A stretch of DNA of 64,000 nt from positions 62,001 to 126,000 of the forward strand of contig CAZTOW010000012.1 of NCBI GenBank assembly GCA_964615375.1, read 5' to 3'. Below, one piece after another: positions 37,582 to 48,132 of the stretch (position 1 is the stretch's first letter; each line of letters starts with the position of its first letter). Under the pieces are notes generated by a model. That model made no database searches. It was not told the origin of the DNA and worked only from the letters and a program-made list of their open reading frames with translations. The translations under genes and the position numbers were made by a program. Origin of the DNA: CAZKWG01 sp964615375. GTDB taxonomy: Bacteria; Myxococcota_A; UBA796; CAZKWG01.

Positions 37582-38737
37582 TCTTGGCGTCCACGCGGAG
37601 CGCGCTGCGCTCGACGGCGGCCTGAGCTTCGCCCAGCCCCATGCGCGTGGTGATCATCGGCCGGACGTCCAGGCGCCCGCGCTCCATCAGGCGCAGCAGG
37701 TTCGGGAAGCAGCCGCCGCCCGCGTGCCCGCGCGCCCCGCAGATGGAGGAGGCGCCGCTGACGAGGACGTCGAGCTGGACCGGCGCGCGCTGCCCTGTGC
37801 GGCCGAGGTAGATCATCTTCCCGCCCGGGGCCAGGCAGCGCTCGATCTCGGGCATGGTCTGGTGCGCGGCGCCGGCGGCCTCGACGACGCGATCCGCGCC
37901 CCATCCCCCGGTCAGCTCCAGCACGAGATCGGCCGGGCTCCCGCCGCTCTTGCCCAGCGTGCGCACGTCCCAGGCGGCGTCGGCGCCCATGGCGCGGGCC
38001 AGGGCGAGGCGCTCCGGGGACACGTCGAAGGCCAGGATCGCCGCCCCGCCGGACGCGCGGGCGAGCGCGATGGCCCCGAGCCCGATGGGCCCGCAGCCGA
38101 AGACCGCGACGTGGCTCCCCGGGGGCATCCCGCCGCCGGCCACGAAGAGCCCGTTGTACGAGCAGGCCACGGGCTCCACCAGGGCCGCCGCCTCGCAAGC
38201 CGCCTCCGCCGAGCCCAGCGCGCTGGCCAGCCCGTCGATGCTCCAGCAGGAGCGCTCCGGCACGCGGATGGTCTCGGCGAAGGCGCCGTGGGCGGTGAAG
38301 CCCGTCATGTCCAGCGCGCGGCACTGGTTGGGGAGCCCCTTGCGGCAGGCCTCGCAGACACCGCAGTAGAGCATCCCTTCGGCCGTCACCAGGTCGCCGG
38401 GGCGCAGGTGGCGCACGGCGGAGCCCACGGCCACGACCTCGCCCGCGTACTCGTGCCCCAGCACGCAGGGGGCCGCCACCGGCCCGGAGAAGAGGATGTA
38501 GCCGTCAGCGTCGGTCTCGTAGCAGTGCGTGTCGGACCCGCAGACCCCGCAGGCCTTCACGCGCACCAGCACCTCGTCCGGGCGTGGATCGGGATCGGGC
38601 TCGTCGCGCACCGGCACCAGGCGCGGGTTCCGCCAGACCTGGCTGCCCATGCGCGCGCGGCGGGTCCTGCGCTCGAGCTCGGTGAGCGGGTAGGTGGGGC
38701 GGGGATCCCAGTCGGCCTCGAGGCGGAGCGCGTGCAT
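37565..38737 (-). CDS. Zinc-dependent medium-chain alcohol/polyol dehydrogenase
   Basis: 390 residues from ATG 38737. Catalytic zinc ligands are in ACGVCGSD and GHEYAGEV; the structural zinc site has four Cys in CGVCEACRKGLPNQC. The NAD(P) Rossmann motif is VFGCGPIGLGAIALA. It should oxidise an alcohol or polyol to a ketone or aldehyde. A 50-residue N-terminal extension (ADWDPRPTYPLTELERRTRRAR) is longer than in standard ADH and recalls sugar/inosamine-type dehydrogenases, which is only a weak hint. It ends the long minus-strand block beginning at grpE, 4 bases after the second CNNM-type gene. Confidence 0.88.
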   Translation of the reverse strand: MHALRLEADWDPRPTYPLTELERRTRRARMGSQVWRNPRLVPVRDEPDPDPRPDEVLVRVKACGVCGSDTHCYETDADGYILFSGPVAAPCVLGHEYAGEVVAVGSAVRHLRPGDLVTAEGMLYCGVCEACRKGLPNQCRALDMTGFTAHGAFAETIRVPERSCWSIDGLASALGSAEAACEAAALVEPVACSYNGLFVAGGGMPPGSHVAVFGCGPIGLGAIALARASGGAAILAFDVSPERLALARAMGADAAWDVRTLGKSGGSPADLVLELTGGWGADRVVEAAGAAHQTMPEIERCLAPGGKMIYLGRTGQRAPVQLDVLVSGASSICGARGHAGGGCFPNLLRLMERGRLDVRPMITTRMGLGEAQAAVERSALRVDAKIMLVA

Positions 38738-38741
38738 GGGC

Positions 38742-39944
38742 TCAACGTAGACCAGGACTCGGGCCTTGTCGAACGGCGCGCACGGAGACCTCCTGCACGG
38801 CGCGCTCGCTGGCCCGGGTGACCGTGAGCGCGAATCCGTCCACCGTGACCCGCTCGCCGGCACGCGGGACGTGGCCCAGCACGGAGAGCAGGAAGCCGGC
38901 CACGCTCTCGTAGTCGCCCTCGGGCAGGCGAAGGCCCGTCACGCGCAGGAGCTCGTCGAGCGGGGCCCGACCGGAGGCGTGCCACTCGCCGGGTCCGGTC
39001 CCCGGGCGCACCATGCCCGCGGGCCGGTCGGACTCGTCCTGGATGTCGCCCACGATGAGCTCCAGCAGGTCTTCCACGGTCACGATGCCCACGGCCCCGC
39101 CGTACTCGTCCACGACGACGGCCAGCCGCTGCCGGTCGCGCCGCAGGTCGCCGAGCAGCTGGTCGGCGCGCTTGTTCTGCGGGGTGTAGCTGGCGGGGCG
39201 CGCGATGAGCTCCACCGCGCCCGTCCAGTCCTCGCTGGCCAGCACGTCCTGGTGCAGCACCAGCCCGATGACGCGGTCCACCCGGTCCTTGTAGACGGGC
39301 AGGCGCGAGTGCCCGCTCTCCACGATGCGCCGCGCCGCGTCCGCCACGGTCGTCTCGCGGGGCAGGGCGTCCACCGCGCTGAGCGGCACCATGACGTCGC
39401 GCACGGTGAGCTCGCTCAGCGCGAAGACCCGCTGGATCATCCCGCGATCCTCGGGCGCCACCGCCCCGTCTCCCGCGGAGCCCAGCAGCGCCACCATCTG
39501 CTCGCGCGTCACGGTGGGGACCTCGTCGCCGCGCGCGCCGGCCAGGCGAGCCAGGGCGCGGACCAGGGGCCCGAGCGGGCGGGCGAGCCAGCCCACGGGG
39601 CGGGAGAGGGCCGGCGCGAGCGCGTTCGCATGCCGTCGGGCCAGCGCGCCCACCCCCAGCTTCCCGCAGAGGAGGGCGAGCGGCGCCGCCACCACCAGGG
39701 GGATCGGGCTCCCCAGGCTGAGCGCCCCCAGGCTGGCCAGCGCCCCGAGCCCGCCCGCGCCCGCCGCCTGCCCGAGCCCGCAGGCCGCGCGCAGGACCCC
39801 CGGCTTCCCGCGGAGCTCCAGCGCCCGCCGCGCCCCCGCCCCCTCCAGGAGGGCGCCGTCCGCCTGCTGGATCGCGACCTCCGCGGCCGTGAACAGGGCC
39901 TGGAGCCCGAGCAGGGCCAGGGCGAGGAGAGCCAGCGCGCTCAC
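38742..39944 (-). CDS. CNNM/CorC-type (DUF21-CBS-CorC_HlyC) membrane protein, second copy
   Basis: 400 residues, GTG start overlapping the previous gene by 4 bases. An Ala/Leu-rich DUF21 transmembrane part (1-135) is followed by a CBS pair (VMVPLSAVDALPRETTV ... GHSRLPVYKD, then RQRLAVVVDEYGGAVGIVT) and a C-terminal CorC_HlyC domain with GDYESVAGFLLSVLG. Relatives are Mg2+/Co2+ transporters or efflux regulators. The DUF21 part is shorter and more Ala-rich than usual, like that of its neighbour. Confidence 0.88.
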   Translation of the reverse strand: MSALALLALALLGLQALFTAAEVAIQQADGALLEGAGARRALELRGKPGVLRAACGLGQAAGAGGLGALASLGALSLGSPIPLVVAAPLALLCGKLGVGALARRHANALAPALSRPVGWLARPLGPLVRALARLAGARGDEVPTVTREQMVALLGSAGDGAVAPEDRGMIQRVFALSELTVRDVMVPLSAVDALPRETTVADAARRIVESGHSRLPVYKDRVDRVIGLVLHQDVLASEDWTGAVELIARPASYTPQNKRADQLLGDLRRDRQRLAVVVDEYGGAVGIVTVEDLLELIVGDIQDESDRPAGMVRPGTGPGEWHASGRAPLDELLRVTGLRLPEGDYESVAGFLLSVLGHVPRAGERVTVDGFALTVTRASERAVQEVSVRAVRQGPSPGLR

Positions 39945-41020
39945 GCCTCCCCTCCCGGCGGGCGCCCGTGCTGCGGGATCTCCAGCAGCAGGTCCACCAC
40001 GCGCCGCCCGTCCACCCGGCGCACCGTCAGGGTCCCCGGCCCGCAGCTCACGCGGTCGCCGGGCCGGGCCAGGACGCCCAGGACCTGGATCACCATGCCG
40101 CCCACGGTGACGAACTCCCCCTCGGGCAGCTGGAGCCCGAAGCGCTCCACGAGATCCCCGGCGTCCATACTGGCGTTCACCAGCCAGCTCCCGTCGCCCA
40201 CGCGCCGGACCAGGGGATCGGGCTCGTCGTCGGTCTCATCGTGCAGGTCGCCCACCAGCTCGCCCAGCAGGTCGTCCAGCGTGATCAGCCCGATGACCGT
40301 GCCGTGCTCGTCCACCACCAGGGCGAGGTGGGTGCGGTGCGCGCGCAGCTCGGCCAGCATGTCGGCCGCGCTGCGGCTGGCGGGCACGAAGCGGGGCGGC
40401 CGGAGCAGGCGGCGGAGCTGCTTGGGCGAGGCGGTGAGCCCGGCGCTGGCCTGGATCTGGCCCGCCAGCAGGTCCTTGACCAGGAGCACGCCCACGAAGT
40501 TCTCCCGGCTGCCCTCCCAGACCGGCACCCGGCTGTAGCCGGCCTCGCGAAGGGCGCCGAGCAGCGCCTCCCAGGGCTGGTCCAGGGTGACCGAGAACAT
40601 CTCGCGGCGCGGCGTCATCAGGCGCCCGACGTGCAGGTCGGGGAAAGCCAGCACCCGCTCGATGAGGTCGTGCTCGAGGTCGCCCAGGGCTCCTGTCTTC
40701 TGGCCCTGATCGAGCAGCTCGCGCAGCGGCTCGTCCTCGGCGGGGGGCTCGGGGGCGCCGCGGAAGCGGGCGCCGAGGTGCCAGGGGAGGAGCTCCACCA
40801 GCACCAGGGCCAGAGGGGCAGCCAGCAGCGCCGCGTGGCCCAGCTCGCGCGGGGCGAGGAGGAGGGCCCCGAGCGCGCCCACGCCGAACCTCCCCAGCTC
40901 CAGCGCGGTGAACAGGCGTCTCCCCCGACGCGGGGGGCGCTGGCCCTCCTGGAAGGCCAGCGCGGCGCAGAGCCCGAGCAGCAGCAGGCCGAGGCCCAGC
41001 GCCAGCTGCGGCTGGATCAT
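39941..41020 (-). CDS. CNNM/CorC-type (DUF21-CBS-CorC_HlyC) membrane protein, first copy
   Basis: 359 residues from ATG 41020, which overlaps the thiL stop (ATGA). The hydrophobic N-terminus (1-105) holds about three helices, fewer than a full DUF21. CBS motifs are RLMTPRREMFSVTLDQ, GYSRVPVWEGSRENFVGVL and THLALVVDEHGTVIGLIT, followed by a CorC_HlyC domain (GEFVTVGGMVIQVLG). The adjacent gene has the same plan, so the two may form a heteromeric divalent-cation transporter. This is inferred from tandem order and overlap. Confidence 0.88.
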   Translation of the reverse strand: MIQPQLALGLGLLLLGLCAALAFQEGQRPPRRGRRLFTALELGRFGVGALGALLLAPRELGHAALLAAPLALVLVELLPWHLGARFRGAPEPPAEDEPLRELLDQGQKTGALGDLEHDLIERVLAFPDLHVGRLMTPRREMFSVTLDQPWEALLGALREAGYSRVPVWEGSRENFVGVLLVKDLLAGQIQASAGLTASPKQLRRLLRPPRFVPASRSAADMLAELRAHRTHLALVVDEHGTVIGLITLDDLLGELVGDLHDETDDEPDPLVRRVGDGSWLVNASMDAGDLVERFGLQLPEGEFVTVGGMVIQVLGVLARPGDRVSCGPGTLTVRRVDGRRVVDLLLEIPQHGRPPGGEA

Positions 41021-41958
41021 CCGCCCTCCTGAAAGTGGGCGAAGCGCCGGGAGGGCCACGACTTACCCATGAGTTTGACAGCGCTGTCAGCGGTCACCAG
41101 GCCGATCCGGCTCAGGCGCACGCCCTCCTCGGCGGCGGCCTCCCGCAGGCCATCGGCGCGCTGAGGAGGCGCGCAGATCAGGAGCTGGTAGTCGTCGCCG
41201 AAGGCCACCTGCCAGGGGAGCGGGTCGGCGACGCCCTCCAGCGAGGGGCCGCGCGGCAGCAGGTCCGGCTCGACCGTGGCCCCGACCCCGCTCGCGGCGC
41301 ACAGGCGCGGCAGGTCCATCGACAGCCCGTCGGAGAGGTCCATCATGGCGCTGGCCAGCCCGCGCTCGCCGATCAGCGCGCCGAGGCGCACCGGCGGGCT
41401 CGGGCGTCGCAGCCAGGCCAGCCCCTCGGCGGGTCGGCGCCCCTCCACCCCCAGGAAGCCCGCCGCGGCCTCGCCCAGCGCGCCGGTGACCCAGATCTGG
41501 TCCCCCGGGCGCGCCCCGGAGCGGAGCACGGGTCGCGCGCAGCTCCCCGCCAGGGTGAGCCCGGCGACCACGGGGCCGGGGCTGCGGGTGGTGTCGCCGC
41601 CGATGAGCCGGACCCCCCAGGCGCGCGCGGCCTCGGCGAGCCCGCGGGCGAAGGCGTGGACCCAGGCGCGGTCCAGCGGGCGCGGCAGGCAGAGCTGGAG
41701 CAGCGCCCAGGTGGGCCGCCCGCCCATGGCGCCCACGTCGGAGGCGTTCACCGCGACCAGCTTCCAGCCGAGGTCTCCCGGGGACAGCGCGTGGTCGAAG
41801 TGGACCCCCTCGATCATCAGATCGGTGGTCACCACCTCGCCGCTCTGAAGCCAGGCGGCGTCATCGCCCGCGCCCAGCCGCGGATGGTAGTCTCCGAGGC
41901 TCGCGGCCTCGCTCAGCAGCGTGTCGATGATGAAGGACTCGCCAGGGTCGTCGGACAT
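41017..41958 (-). CDS. thiL: Thiamine-monophosphate kinase
   Basis: 313 residues. It phosphorylates thiamine monophosphate to thiamine pyrophosphate. Family motifs are GAGDDAAWL near the N-terminus, TTDLMIEGVHFD, NASDVGAMGGRP (metal/ATP binding), LIGGDTTRSPGP and MMDLSDGLSMDLPRL. Length is normal. No other thiamine gene lies nearby; it sits between an LpoA-like lipoprotein and the CNNM pair. Confidence 0.95.
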   Translation of the reverse strand: MSDDPGESFIIDTLLSEAASLGDYHPRLGAGDDAAWLQSGEVVTTDLMIEGVHFDHALSPGDLGWKLVAVNASDVGAMGGRPTWALLQLCLPRPLDRAWVHAFARGLAEAARAWGVRLIGGDTTRSPGPVVAGLTLAGSCARPVLRSGARPGDQIWVTGALGEAAAGFLGVEGRRPAEGLAWLRRPSPPVRLGALIGERGLASAMMDLSDGLSMDLPRLCAASGVGATVEPDLLPRGPSLEGVADPLPWQVAFGDDYQLLICAPPQRADGLREAAAEEGVRLSRIGLVTADSAVKLMGKSWPSRRFAHFQEGG

Positions 41959-42018
41959 GCTCTCCGCGCACCGTGGAACGCAGCTTCGAGCGTAGCACAG
42001 GTGCCCCGCCCGGGGAAT

Positions 42019-43941
42019 TCAGGGCTTCGGCGCGTCGGGGGGCGCGACCTCGGGGGCGGAGGCCGGGGCGATGCCCTGGGGTCCGAGGGTGAGCACGTAG
42101 AGATCACGCTCCAAGGCGCGATCCGCGGAGAAGTGATCCCCCCGGGCCACCGGGCCGTCGATGCGGGTCTCGGTGAGCAGTCGGCGCAGGGCCACGCGAT
42201 CGGTGGCGGCCTTCTTCGTGGCGGCGGCGACGAGGCGCGCGGCGTCGTAGGCCATCGCGTCCACGACCATGGGCTTGCGGCCGAGCTCGCGCTGCCAGGC
42301 GTCCACGAAGCCGTCCACGCCGGGGTCGGAGGTCAGGAAGGCGTCCACGAAGAGGGCGTCGCGCATGTACTTGCCGCCCTCGGCCAGATCCGGGCTGTTC
42401 CAGCCGTTCAGGCCCAGCAGCACGATGGGCGGCTCGCCGTAGCGGGGGCGGAAGGTGCCGACCGGGAACTCCTCGTAGGCCAGCGCGCTGGCGACCAGCG
42501 AGGAGCGGCGCGCGTTGTCGGGGATGAAGACAGCCTCGAACTGCACCTGCGGGGGGACCGTGACCTTCGAGGGGTCCTCGCCCCGCGCCTCGGCGGCCTT
42601 GCGCAGGCGGTAGAGCTCGCCCGCGCGATCGGCCTTGTGGCCGAGCTGGCGGGCCACGTCCAGGAAGTCGCGGGCGTCGGGGTCGTAGCCGATCTCGTCG
42701 GTGATCTTCGCGCCCTTCGCCGCGACGGAGGCGGAGAACGCGGCGCGCGCGCTCTCGCCGTAGGCGTTCTTCGGGTAGAGCACGGCGAAGTTCTGGATGC
42801 CGCGCACGTCGAAGGCGTGGGCCACCAGCGCGTCCGTCTGCTGGCGCACGGTGAGGAAGGCGCCGAAGACGTAGGGGCTCTGGCTGTCGGACTCCAGGTG
42901 CTGGGAGAGCACCACCAGCGGCACCTCGTAGTCCTGGGCGGCGGCGCTGACGGCCTCGACCTCGGGGCGGAGGAGGGGGCCGAGCACGGCCATGCAGCCC
43001 TTCTCCAGGATGAGCTGGTCCAGCCCCTTGACGGCCTTGTCCACGCTGCCCGCCGTGTCCACGAAGACCAGCTCCAGCGGCCGACCCTCGCGCTCGTTGG
43101 CCAGGGAGATGGCCTCCTTGACGGCGGTTCCGGGGGGGCCGTACTCGCCCGACAGGGGCAGGAGCACGCCCACGCGGTTGGGGGTGGTGGGGTCGCCCGC
43201 GGCGGCGCGGCGGGCGAGGGCGGCGGCGCCCCGGGCCTCGGGGCTGTCCGGCCAGCGGGTCTTCAGCTCCTCGGCGCGCTTCGCCACCGCCTCGAAGTCC
43301 TTGCGCTTGAGCGCGGAGCGCACGCCGTCCAGGGCGCTGGCGGCGGTGTCGGCGACGGGCGCCTCCCCGCCCTTCGGGTCCAGCAGGTCGGCAACGGCGC
43401 CGCGCACGCGCTTCTCCACGGCGGGGTCGGCCTCGGCGTAGGTGACGGCCTTCTCGGCCAGCCCGCGCACCTTCTCCCGGTCCTCGCCGTCCTCATAGGC
43501 CAGCCGGGCGAGCAGCCGGTAGCGATCGGCGTTCATCGTGGAGACCACGCCGTTCTCGGGGACGAGCGAGAGCGTGGCGGCGGTGTTCCCGGAGAGCGAG
43601 CGCGTGGCGTCCACCAGCGCCATGCCCAGCACGGCGGAGGGCTTGAGCGCGTGGGTGGGGTATCGCTCGGCGGCGCGCTCGAACCAGGTGCGCGCCTTGT
43701 CCAGGTCACCGTTCAGGCGGCGCTGCTCGCCCGCGTAGACCATGGCCCAGGGCGCGACCTCCGGGTCGGGCGTGCCGGCCAGGTAACGCTCCAGGGAGGC
43801 GATGGCGGCGGCGCGATCCTCCGGCGCCTGCGCCTCGGCCTTCGCCACCAGCGCGGGAGGGTTCAACCCCGGCTTCTTCGCCGCGCAGGTCGCCAGCGAG
43901 AACGCGAGGGTGAGCAGCAGCGGGATGCGTCGAGGCGTCAC
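42019..43941 (-). CDS. LpoA-like lipoprotein: TPR region plus type 1 periplasmic-binding fold
   Basis: 640 residues, GTG start with GGGAGG upstream. The signal MTPRRIPLLLTLAFSLATCAA carries a lipobox. Residues 25-240 form TPR-like helical repeats (YAGEQRRLNGDLDKARTWFERAAERYP). Residues 250-620 are a periplasmic-binding-protein type 1 fold (NRVGVLLPLSGEYGPPGTAV, MAVLGPLLRPEV, NFAVLYPKNAYGESA). This is the order of LpoA-type activators of class A penicillin-binding proteins, and of some amino-acid-binding proteins. The Ala/Pro-rich C-terminus is disordered. It follows dnaJ by 52 bases. Confidence 0.85.
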   Translation of the reverse strand: MTPRRIPLLLTLAFSLATCAAKKPGLNPPALVAKAEAQAPEDRAAAIASLERYLAGTPDPEVAPWAMVYAGEQRRLNGDLDKARTWFERAAERYPTHALKPSAVLGMALVDATRSLSGNTAATLSLVPENGVVSTMNADRYRLLARLAYEDGEDREKVRGLAEKAVTYAEADPAVEKRVRGAVADLLDPKGGEAPVADTAASALDGVRSALKRKDFEAVAKRAEELKTRWPDSPEARGAAALARRAAAGDPTTPNRVGVLLPLSGEYGPPGTAVKEAISLANEREGRPLELVFVDTAGSVDKAVKGLDQLILEKGCMAVLGPLLRPEVEAVSAAAQDYEVPLVVLSQHLESDSQSPYVFGAFLTVRQQTDALVAHAFDVRGIQNFAVLYPKNAYGESARAAFSASVAAKGAKITDEIGYDPDARDFLDVARQLGHKADRAGELYRLRKAAEARGEDPSKVTVPPQVQFEAVFIPDNARRSSLVASALAYEEFPVGTFRPRYGEPPIVLLGLNGWNSPDLAEGGKYMRDALFVDAFLTSDPGVDGFVDAWQRELGRKPMVVDAMAYDAARLVAAATKKAATDRVALRRLLTETRIDGPVARGDHFSADRALERDLYVLTLGPQGIAPASAPEVAPPDAPKP

Positions 43942-43993
43942 GGTCCTCCCAGAGTTCGGACAGCTATAGCGCCTCGCGTCCGGCGCCGCATCT

Positions 43994-45064
43994 TCAACGC
44001 CTGGCCCGGAGCTGCTCGTCCCAGGCGCGGCGCTGGGGGTGCGCGGCGGCGGAGACCTGGCTCGCGAGGGCCTGCAGCGCGGCGCGCTCGCGCTCGCCGA
44101 TGGCGGTGGGGACCTCGACGTTCACCTTGACGTGCAGGTCGCCGCGGCGGCGGCTCTCCAGGTTGGGCAGACCGCGGCCGGCGAGGCGGAAGATCTTGCC
44201 GGACGGCGTGCCGGGCGGGATGCGGATGGTGGTGCTGCCCTCCAGCGTAGGGACGAGCAGGTCCACGCCCAGGGCGGCCTCCGTCAGGAGCAGCGGGGCC
44301 TCGCAGAGTAGGTCGTCGCCGCGGCGCAGGAAGAGCGCGTGCTCGGCCACGTTGACCAGCACGTAGAGATCGCCCGTGCTGCCCGCGTTGCGCCCGTCGT
44401 TGCCCTTGCCCCGCAGCTTCAGCTTCTGGCCGGTCGCCACGCCCTGGGGGACCTTGACCTTCAGCGCGTCCTGCCGGTCGTGCCGGCCCTCGCCGCCGCA
44501 GCGGGTGCAGCGCTTGACGGTGGTGAAGCCGCGCCCGTCGCAGTGCGGGCACTCCGGCCGAAGCGAGAAGCGCGCCCCGCTCTTGCCCGAGCCCCCGCAG
44601 CGCTCGCAGGTCTTCCGCCCCCCCTCCGGGTCCGCGCCGGTGGCGTCGCAGCGCTTGCAGGCCACGCGCCGGTTCACGTCGATCTCGCGCTCCACCCCGG
44701 TGCCCACCTCCTCCAGGGAGACGGTGAGCGTGTAGCGGAGGTCCTCGCCGCGCTCCTGGTTGGCGCGGCGCCCGAAGAGCCCGGCCAGCGCGTCCTTGAC
44801 GAAGGTGTTGACGTCGTCGGGCGTGGGGGGCTTGCCGTCGGGTCGGTAGAGCGGGCCCAGCTTGTCGTAGCGCAGGCGCTCGTCGGGGTCCGACAGGCAC
44901 TGGTAGGCCTCGGCCACCTCGCGAAAGCGGCGCTCGGCGTCCACGTCGTCGGGGTTGCGGTCCGGGTGGTACTGCAGCGCGAGCTGGCGGAAGCTCTTCT
45001 TGATCTCGTCCGGGGTCGCGTCCCGGGCGACCCCGAGCACGGCGTAATAGTCGAGACGGGCCAC
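43994..45064 (-). CDS. dnaJ: DnaJ co-chaperone
   Basis: 356 residues, GTG start. The J domain (4-70) has the HPD motif in YHPDRNP. Four CxxCxGxG-type zinc repeats follow (CKRCDATGA, CERCGGSGK, CPHCDGRGF, CTRCGGEGR, about 133-195), then the two C-terminal beta domains. The usual Gly/Phe-rich linker after the J domain is almost absent and replaced by YRPDGKPPTPDD, which may alter control of DnaK. It lies 21 bases after dnaK in the grpE-dnaK-dnaJ unit. Confidence 0.95.
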   Translation of the reverse strand: MARLDYYAVLGVARDATPDEIKKSFRQLALQYHPDRNPDDVDAERRFREVAEAYQCLSDPDERLRYDKLGPLYRPDGKPPTPDDVNTFVKDALAGLFGRRANQERGEDLRYTLTVSLEEVGTGVEREIDVNRRVACKRCDATGADPEGGRKTCERCGGSGKSGARFSLRPECPHCDGRGFTTVKRCTRCGGEGRHDRQDALKVKVPQGVATGQKLKLRGKGNDGRNAGSTGDLYVLVNVAEHALFLRRGDDLLCEAPLLLTEAALGVDLLVPTLEGSTTIRIPPGTPSGKIFRLAGRGLPNLESRRRGDLHVKVNVEVPTAIGERERAALQALASQVSAAAHPQRRAWDEQLRARR

Positions 45065-45085
45065 AGGCAGATCCTCTGCCGCCGG

Positions 45086-46960
<1,875 letters not shown>

Positions 46961-47013
46961 CGTCACGTCTCCGCGCCGCGCGCGCTCGCGCCGCCGCAGT
47001 TTAACGAATAAAT

Positions 47014-48063
47014 TTAGTTTTCTTCCCCGGGCGTCAACCCGTTGTTCGCGTCCCCGGGGAGCACGGACAGCTCGTCGGAGAGCTCGAGCAGCTCATCGGA
47101 GCCTCGTCCGCCGTCCTGGCGGACCTCAGGCGCGCTCTCCGACGGCGCCGCCACGGAGACCCGCGCGGGGCGCAGCAGGCGCCCGTGGAGCATGTAGCCG
47201 GACTGCAGCTCGGCGGCGACGGTGCCGGGGACCACGCCCGCCAGGGGGACGTGGATGACGGCCTCGTGCAGCGCCGGCTGGAAGGGTACGCCCGTGCTGG
47301 CGTTGACCCGGCTGACCCCGACCCGCGCCAGCGCGTTGTGGAACTGGTCCAGGATCATGCGCAGCCCCTCGCCGACGCGCTCGGGGTTGCTGTCGGCGTG
47401 GCTGGCGGCGCGCTCGAGGTTCTCGATGACGGGAAGGAGGCCGAGGATGACCGGGGCGTGCCCGAAGTTCTTCTGCTCCTCTTCGCCTCGGCGGATGCGC
47501 TCGCGCATGCGGCTCACGCCCTCGAGGGCGGAGCGGCTCTCCTCGCGGGCCTTGGCGGACTCCTGCTCGGCGTGACGGCGGGCCTCCTCGGCGCGGTTGA
47601 GCTGGTCCTGGGCCTGGTCGAGCTGCTCGGACAGGCGCTTGATCCTGCCCGACAGGCGCACGCGCTCGCGGGCCTCGGTCTCGGCCTGGCGTCGCGCGGC
47701 GTCGCGCTCCACGCGGAGCTGCTCGATCTCGGCCACGAGGCGGTCCCACTCCACGGCCATCTTGCTGAGGTCGAGGCCGGGCTCCTCGGTGGAGTCCTCC
47801 TCCACCTCGGGGGCGTCGCCGAGCGAGACGGGGATCTCGATCTCCACCTCCTCCTCGACCGGGGGGCGTCGCGCGGGCTCCTCGGCGGGGGGGCGGCGGG
47901 TCTGGGGAGGGCGGAAGCCGCTGGTGGGGAGCTCGCTCGGCGGGCGCAGCTTCCTCTTGGAGTGCTGCTCCACGGCGGCGACAGCCTCCTCGAGGAGGGA
48001 GGCGTCGAGCTCCAGCGTATACGGGCCCGGTGCGGACTCGCCGGGGGACTTCTTTGGTGTCAA
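47014..48063 (-). CDS. grpE: GrpE nucleotide-exchange factor with long N-terminal extension
   Basis: 349 residues from TTG 48063, preferred because GAGG lies 7 bases upstream and because an alternative GTG start at 48099 would sit inside an operator-like dyad. A disordered acidic/Pro-rich region (1-100) precedes a long coiled coil (about 105-200). The GrpE head has ILGLLPVIENLERAASHAD and GVPFQPALHEAVIHVPLAG. It releases ADP from DnaK. At about 350 residues it is much longer than the usual 180-200. The C-terminal 40 residues are acidic and variable. First gene of grpE-dnaK-dnaJ. Confidence 0.9.
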   Translation of the reverse strand: MTPKKSPGESAPGPYTLELDASLLEEAVAAVEQHSKRKLRPPSELPTSGFRPPQTRRPPAEEPARRPPVEEEVEIEIPVSLGDAPEVEEDSTEEPGLDLSKMAVEWDRLVAEIEQLRVERDAARRQAETEARERVRLSGRIKRLSEQLDQAQDQLNRAEEARRHAEQESAKAREESRSALEGVSRMRERIRRGEEEQKNFGHAPVILGLLPVIENLERAASHADSNPERVGEGLRMILDQFHNALARVGVSRVNASTGVPFQPALHEAVIHVPLAGVVPGTVAAELQSGYMLHGRLLRPARVSVAAPSESAPEVRQDGGRGSDELLELSDELSVLPGDANNGLTPGEEN

Positions 48064-48079
48064 GACGTCGCCTCTGCCT

Positions 48080-48100
48080 GGTGCGATACCTTGTCGCACC
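48080..48100. promoter_or_regulatory. Inverted repeat GGTGCGA-N7-TCGCACC before grpE
   Basis: Arms 48080-48086 and 48094-48100 are perfect 7-bp inverted repeats with a 7-base spacer. On the minus strand a -35-like TTGACT (48118-48113) stands upstream, so the dyad would cover the -10/start region. It is placed where a heat-shock repressor would act on grpE-dnaK-dnaJ, but its sequence is not CIRCE. Interpretation is inferred. Confidence 0.5.
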
Positions 48101-48132
48101 TGAACACGGTGACAGTCAAGCCCTGAGCGGGC

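Noticed and set aside
41035..44130. 1031-residue open frame on the plus strand
   Set aside because: It is the reverse-strand shadow of thiL and the LpoA-like gene in GC-rich DNA; composition is Ala/Gly/Arg/His/Val-rich with no domains.
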